From Microbacterium testaceum (GTDB lineage: Bacteria; Actinomycetota; Actinomycetes; Actinomycetales; Microbacteriaceae), in the NCBI RefSeq assembly GCF_006539145.1, contig NZ_BJML01000007.1, forward strand, positions 160,729 through 224,728: a stretch of 64,000 nt of DNA, given 5' to 3'. Every line of letters begins with the position of its first letter. Position 1 is the first letter of the stretch. Below the pieces are notes generated by a model. That model saw only the letters and a list, made by a program, of their open reading frames with translations. It was not told the origin of the DNA and searched no databases. Shown here piece after piece: positions 60,137 to 64,000 of this stretch. The translations under genes were made by a program, and so were the position numbers.

Positions 60137-61956
60137 TCGGGTCCTTTCGTGAGGGGGTCGGGGGAAGAGGCTGCGAGCTCGATCAGATCGGCGAGGGCCG
60201 ACGACATCAGCGCCCGGTCTCCCCCTCCGAGGGGATGGTGACCGGCGAGCAGCGCCTGCACGTAGAGCACCTGCACGCCCGCGGCGAAAGCCCGCCCCTC
60301 GGGGGCATGCGCGAGGCGTTGCACGGTCGGGTTCGTCCAGTTCACGCACAGACGCGAGGCGGGCCTGTCGTGTGCCTGGTCGAGCGGCCGCGCACCGGCG
60401 CGCTCGGCACGATCCAGCACTCCGGCCCAGAGTGATCCTCCCGCGCTGCGCGCGCGCCCGCGGTCGAGTGCGCGCAGCACGTCGGGGTCGGCGACGAAGA
60501 GGGCGGGCGTCTCCGCGCGCTCGAAAGCGCGTGCCACCACCTCGACGGCGCCCAGGGCATCACGAGCGCGTTCCTCGAAGGCGAGGGCGAGCGCGCGCTG
60601 ATCCCATGGAGGCGGGTCGAGACGGTCGATCTCGTCGACGACGTCGACGGCTTCGACGCGCACGTCGGGCATGACCTCGGGAAGCATCCGGATGAGTTCG
60701 TCGTCGTAGAGATAGCCGCCGTTGACGAGGATCGAGCCGGCCGGGGAGACACTCGCGACCTGTCGGAACGCCTCGACGGACTCGGCGAACCGGACGGGGG
60801 AGGAGCGCCCGACGAGGTCGTCGATGCGGAGGCGTCCGACGTTCGTCTCGACCGACAGCCAGGGCACGATGAACCGCGCCAGCTCGTCGTCGTGGCGGAC
60901 CAGCGACTTCAGCGCGACCTCGTGCACGCTCACGACCTGCGCCAGGCGGAGGGGATCGCTGAGCGCGAGGTCGAGAATCCACCGGCGGATGGCATCCCCC
61001 AGTTCCGTCCGGGTCTGCTCGAGCGCGTCGTCCGCCACGAGCGCCTCGCGGCTCGCCGTCGGGTGCAGTCCCGCCGAGTCGACCACCGCTCGGACGAAGA
61101 ACGCCCAGTCCGGGAGGAGATCCTCGGCGCGTTCGGTGAGCAGCATGCGCTGCAGGTACACCCGCGTGCTCTGACGAGCGGTGGATGCCGGGGCGAACGG
61201 CAGCACGAAGGCCAGGCCGCGTGTCTGAGTGGCGGGGACGGCGAGCGGGATGATCGCGAGCGGTTCCGCGCCCAGCAGTTCGCGCCCGTACGCCGCCTGT
61301 TCCTCGCGGTCATCGCCGAGGAACGGGGGAGCGGCGGTGATGGTCGTCTCGCCGCCGGCGGGGAGGTCGACGCTCACCGAGATCGGGAGGAAACGCCCGA
61401 AGGTCTCGGCCAGCTCGATGACGGTAGCGGTGCTCAACAGCGCGCGGCTGTCGCCGCGCGGGCGCAGGTGCACGCTCGTCCCCACCGGGGTGTCGTCGGG
61501 GGCGGCGCCGACCTCGAAGGTCCCGTCCGTGCGCCCCCTCCACTGCACGGGCGCGGAGCCACGGGCGCTGCGGGAGCGGATGACGATGTCGTCGCACACC
61601 ATGAAGCACGAGAGCATGCCGATGCCGAACTGCCCGAGGAAGTCGGAGCGCGGCAGATCGAACACATCGCGCTTGGAGCTGCGGCCCACCGTCCCGAGCA
61701 GATCCGCCACGTCGTCGAGTGTCAGGCCCACCCCGTCGTCGCGGAGGACGAACTCATCGGATGACGCGCTGATCGGGGTGATCCGGACGCGACCGCCGCC
61801 GCCGTCGACCTCTCGACGCGCGGCGATCGCGTCGACGGCGTTCTGCAGGAGCTCGCGCAGGAACACGCGGGGACCGGAGTAGATGTGGCGGCTCAACAGG
61901 TCGATGACGCCGCGCAGATCGACCTGGAAGTGCTGGGCGGGCGCGTGCGAACTCAT
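60133..61956 (-). CDS. Hsp90-like (HtpG-related) GHKL ATPase
   Basis: A 607-residue molecular chaperone-type ATPase. The N-terminal GHKL domain has YSGPRVFLRELLQNAVDAIA with the catalytic Glu and Asn, RDDGVGLTLDDVADLLGTVG, and the lid glycines FLGQFGIGMLSCFMV. GTSVHLRPRGD closes the nucleotide site. The middle domain keeps the Hsp90 catalytic-loop Arg in VVDSAGLHPTASREALVADD. The C-terminal third (about 430-607) is unlike HtpG and has no MEEVD. It is therefore a specialised Hsp90 relative, not the general HtpG. AGGAG lies upstream of the ATG (61954-61956). It is the first gene of a two-gene operon with the TPR protein, a pairing that recalls the eukaryotic Hsp90-TPR cochaperone link. Confidence 0.85.
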   Translation of the reverse strand: MSSHAPAQHFQVDLRGVIDLLSRHIYSGPRVFLRELLQNAVDAIAARREVDGGGGRVRITPISASSDEFVLRDDGVGLTLDDVADLLGTVGRSSKRDVFDLPRSDFLGQFGIGMLSCFMVCDDIVIRSRSARGSAPVQWRGRTDGTFEVGAAPDDTPVGTSVHLRPRGDSRALLSTATVIELAETFGRFLPISVSVDLPAGGETTITAAPPFLGDDREEQAAYGRELLGAEPLAIIPLAVPATQTRGLAFVLPFAPASTARQSTRVYLQRMLLTERAEDLLPDWAFFVRAVVDSAGLHPTASREALVADDALEQTRTELGDAIRRWILDLALSDPLRLAQVVSVHEVALKSLVRHDDELARFIVPWLSVETNVGRLRIDDLVGRSSPVRFAESVEAFRQVASVSPAGSILVNGGYLYDDELIRMLPEVMPDVRVEAVDVVDEIDRLDPPPWDQRALALAFEERARDALGAVEVVARAFERAETPALFVADPDVLRALDRGRARSAGGSLWAGVLDRAERAGARPLDQAHDRPASRLCVNWTNPTVQRLAHAPEGRAFAAGVQVLYVQALLAGHHPLGGGDRALMSSALADLIELAASSPDPLTKGPE

Positions 61957-62212
61957 CGGGATGCTCCTGAACTCTCACCGGTCGCCGATGAGTCGGGGGC
62001 CAAGGTGGCGACCGTTTCCCAGCCTATCCACGAGCGCTCGCCGTGAGACTGCCGGGGGGCTCCGTTCGTCGGCGGTCCGCCCGATGCCGTACACTTGCAG
62101 TGCAGTCGAAATCTGCATTCTTTCGCCGTGCCCCCGGGCGCGTGGCATCCCTCCCCCGGGAGATTCCAGGCGGAAGCGCGTGGATTTCGCATCCTGGATC
62201 CCTCGGGATCTT

Positions 62213-62285
<73 letters not shown>

Positions 62286-62328
62286 CGCACAGCGCACGCT
62301 GGCACAGACAACAGACCTAGGTGGTTCG

Positions 62329-62604
62329 ATGACGCAGGACGAGGCGAAGGGCGAGATCGTCGCCGAGCGCGGCGCGCCCCGCGAGAAGAAGCTCAACTTC
62401 TTCGCGCGGATCGCCCTGTTCATTCGTCAGGTCTTCGCAGAACTGCGCAAGGTCGTCACGCCGACGCGGCAGGAGCTGATCAAGTTCACCGCCGTCGTCC
62501 TCGGGTTCGTCGTCGTCATGATGGCGATCGTCTACGGCCTCGACGTGCTGTTCGTGTGGATCACCACCGCCGTCTTCGGCGTCCCCGGTACCGCCGGCGC
62601 CTGA
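62329..62604 (+). CDS. secE: Preprotein translocase subunit SecE
   Basis: A 91-residue membrane subunit of the SecYEG translocon. The conserved amphipathic part FIRQVFAELRKVVTPTRQEL (about residues 36-55) precedes a single transmembrane helix, FTAVVLGFVVVMMAIVYGLD. A polar N-terminal tail EAKGEIVAERGAPREKK is usual in Actinobacteria. It lies 43 bases after tRNA-Trp and 60 before nusG. Confidence 0.95.
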   Translation: MTQDEAKGEIVAERGAPREKKLNFFARIALFIRQVFAELRKVVTPTRQELIKFTAVVLGFVVVMMAIVYGLDVLFVWITTAVFGVPGTAGA

Positions 62605-62664
62605 CCGGCGTCTGGACGGACGCGCGGCGCCGAGAGCGGCCGCCTCTGAACGGAAGAGATCACA

Positions 62665-63777
62665 GTGTCTGAAAGATATGTCGACGACGCCGACTGGGCG
62701 ACGGCCGCCGAGCAGTCCAGCGAGGACGACGAAGCCCAGGAGGGCAACGTGCTCGAGTCCCAGGAGCGCGCCTCCGACTCGGCCGAGCACGCCGCGGTCC
62801 ACATCGTCGACGACGAGACCGACACCGACGACGCCGATCTCGGCGACATCGACATCACCGACCCGGAGGCGGACGCGATCGTGAACGACGCTCTCGAGAT
62901 CGACGAGACCAGCGAGGCCGAGGCCGCCGCCGAGGTCCTCAACGACTCCCTCGCGGAGGAGCAGGCGGAAGAGGCTGCCGAGGCCGCCGACGAGGTCACC
63001 CCCTACGACGGTCCCGACGTCAACGGCGAGCCCGACGCTCCCGTGCTCGACGAGGACTTCGTCGACGAGGTCGCCGCCGCCTCGAGCGAGATCGACGAAG
63101 CCGAGGCTGCCGAGTCGCCCGCCGATGTCGACAGCACCGAGTCCGACGAAGACGCCGACCCGTACGAGGCGTTCCGCACCGAGCTGCGCTCGCTCCCCGG
63201 TAAGTGGTTCGTCATCCACTCCTATGCCGGCTTCGAGCGCAAGGTGAAGGCCAACATCGAGCAGCGCAAGTCGACGCTCGAGGTCGAGGACGACATCTAC
63301 CAGGTCGAGGTCCCCATGGAGGACGTCGTCGAGATCAAGAACGGCCAGCGCAAGATGGTCAACCGCGTGCGCATCCCCGGCTACGTGCTGGTGCGCATGG
63401 ACCTCAACGAAGACACTTGGTCGGTCGTTCGCCACACCCCCGGTGTCACCGGCTTCGTGGGCAACGCCCACAACCCGACCCCGCTGCGCTTCGAAGAAGC
63501 CTTCAACATGCTGAAGAGCCTCGTCGAGGTCAAGGAGGCCGCCCCCGTCAAGGGTGCCGCCGCCAAGGGCTCGGCCACCACGGCCCGTGTCATCCCCGCC
63601 GAGGTCGACTTCGAGACCGGCGAGACGATCACCATCAAGGAAGGCTCGTTCGCGGGTCTGCCCGGCACGATCAGCGAGATCAAGCCCGAGAGCGGCAAGC
63701 TCACGGTGCTCGTGTCGCTCTTCGAGCGCGAGACCCCGGTCGAGCTGTCGTTCGACCAGGTCACCAAGATGATCTGA
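62665..63777 (+). CDS. nusG: Transcription termination/antitermination factor NusG
   Basis: A 370-residue NusG. The first about 170 residues are an acidic, Asp/Glu/Ala-rich and probably unstructured extension, much longer than in E. coli (181 residues in all) but common in high-GC Actinobacteria. The NGN domain follows ([40 protein letters not shown] region, [14 protein letters not shown]), and the C-terminal KOW domain is [47 protein letters not shown]. It binds RNA polymerase and couples it to Rho or the ribosome. GTG 62665 has GGAAGAG upstream. rplK would be expected next, outside the window. Confidence 0.95.
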   Translation: MSERYVDDADWATAAEQSSEDDEAQEGNVLESQERASDSAEHAAVHIVDDETDTDDADLGDIDITDPEADAIVNDALEIDETSEAEAAAEVLNDSLAEEQAEEAAEAADEVTPYDGPDVNGEPDAPVLDEDFVDEVAAASSEIDEAEAAESPADVDSTESDEDADPYEAFRTELRSLPGKWFVIHSYAGFERKVKANIEQRKSTLEVEDDIYQVEVPMEDVVEIKNGQRKMVNRVRIPGYVLVRMDLNEDTWSVVRHTPGVTGFVGNAHNPTPLRFEEAFNMLKSLVEVKEAAPVKGAAAKGSATTARVIPAEVDFETGETITIKEGSFAGLPGTISEIKPESGKLTVLVSLFERETPVELSFDQVTKMI

Positions 63778-63792
63778 CGCCCCCGCGTCTTC

Positions 63793-63831
63793 GCGAACGC
63801 CTCGCTCGGCTCCGGCCGGCGGGGCGTTCGC
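63793..63831 (+). terminator. Hairpin after nusG
   Basis: GCGAACGCC (63793-63801) and GGCGTTCGC (63823-63831) form a perfect 9-bp stem, 15 nt after the nusG stop, with a CTCCGGCCGGC-containing loop. There is no U-tract. Confidence 0.5.
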
Positions 63832-63849
63832 CGTTCCCGCCCCGCACGC

Positions 63850-64000
63850 CGTGCCCCGCCCCCGCGCGGCCCCGCCCCGAACGCCCTGCCCCGCCCCCGC
63901 GCGGCCCCGCCCCCGCGCGGCCCCGCCCCGCGCCGCCCCCGCGCCCGCGCCGCGCCCGCGCCGCGCCCGCGCCGCCCCGCGCCCGCCCCGCCGCCGCGCC
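63850..64000. repeat. C-rich low-complexity repeats downstream of nusG
   Basis: The last about 150 bases consist almost only of C and G, built from repeats such as TGCCCCGCCCCCGCGCGG (twice), CGCGCGGCCCCGCCCC and CGCCGCGCCCGCG. No ORF of gene-like quality is present. The strong C bias on the + strand is unlike the rest of the window. It continues to the window edge. Confidence 0.7.

Noticed and set aside
57323..60241. 972-codon + strand frame opposite the TPR gene
   Set aside because: The minus-strand frame has coherent TPR-like helices and an ATGA overlap with its neighbour; the + frame shows no domain and is an antisense shadow.
62665..63180. Separate acidic protein gene before NusG
   Set aside because: The frame is continuous with the NGN and KOW domains, and long acidic N-termini are usual for actinobacterial NusG.

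Overview
The window looks like chromosomal DNA of a high-GC actinobacterium of the family Microbacteriaceae, most likely Microbacterium or a close relative. The evidence is the very high GC content, many GTG starts, probable leaderless genes (a TANNNT hexamer 6-7 nt before the start codon), a RamB-type glyoxylate regulator, an actinobacterial NusG with a long acidic N-terminus, and gene products of typical actinobacterial type. This assignment is inference from gene content; no database was searched. I see no prophage, intact insertion sequence or CRISPR array.

Layout. 1-6.1 kb: the end of an MFS transporter, a flavin disulfide oxidoreductase with a TetR regulator, a small unknown protein, an NAD-dependent epimerase, and a sigma factor operon with two Asp23-like proteins. 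6.1-11.4 kb: an NmrA-type oxidoreductase, then a cysteine/methionine pair (PLP beta-synthase plus cystathionine gamma-synthase/lyase) preceded by a tiny Cys-rich leader ORF, an intergenic repeat block, an F420-reductase-like enzyme behind a strong operator-promoter, a possible small RNA, and a TauE/SafE exporter. 11.4-16.3 kb: two hot-dog dehydratase subunits, murB, an aspartate-type aminotransferase and a ClC channel. 16.3-19.8 kb: a sugar-acid operon (KDPG aldolase, MFS transporter, P-loop kinase-like protein) divergent from a DeoR regulator. 19.9-26.1 kb: a secreted lipase and the glyoxylate shunt (malate synthase, isocitrate lyase) divergent from ramB.

26.2-34.0 kb: an operon of an NCS1 permease, a hydantoinase/oxoprolinase, three tandem DUF917 paralogues and a PucR regulator, probably a catabolic pathway for a hydantoin-like or other N-heterocyclic compound. 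34.2-43.0 kb: a secreted GH144-like glucanase, a TetR regulator, a sugar ABC transporter without its own ATPase, a GH3 beta-glucosidase and a LacI regulator, plausibly a beta-glucan (perhaps beta-1,2-glucan) utilisation locus. 43.8-48.8 kb: a HAD hydrolase, a PhnDCEE transporter and an RpiR regulator in one operon, with two matching palindromic operators at its head. 48.9-57.3 kb: a putrescine/GABA catabolic cluster (PucR regulator, gabT, putrescine oxidase, universal stress protein, APC permease, aldehyde dehydrogenase). 57.3-62.0 kb: an overlapping pair of an Hsp90-like ATPase and a 927-residue TPR-type protein. 62.2-63.8 kb: tRNA-Trp, secE and nusG, the usual start of the ribosomal rplK region, followed by a C-rich low-complexity tail.

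Most convergent gene pairs are separated by long perfect hairpins without U-tracts, apparently the local form of a bidirectional terminator. The most interesting items are the poly-Cys leader (7013-7039), the structured RNA candidate at 10388-10503, the Hsp90-TPR pair, the triple DUF917 operon and several clear palindromic operators next to their likely regulators.
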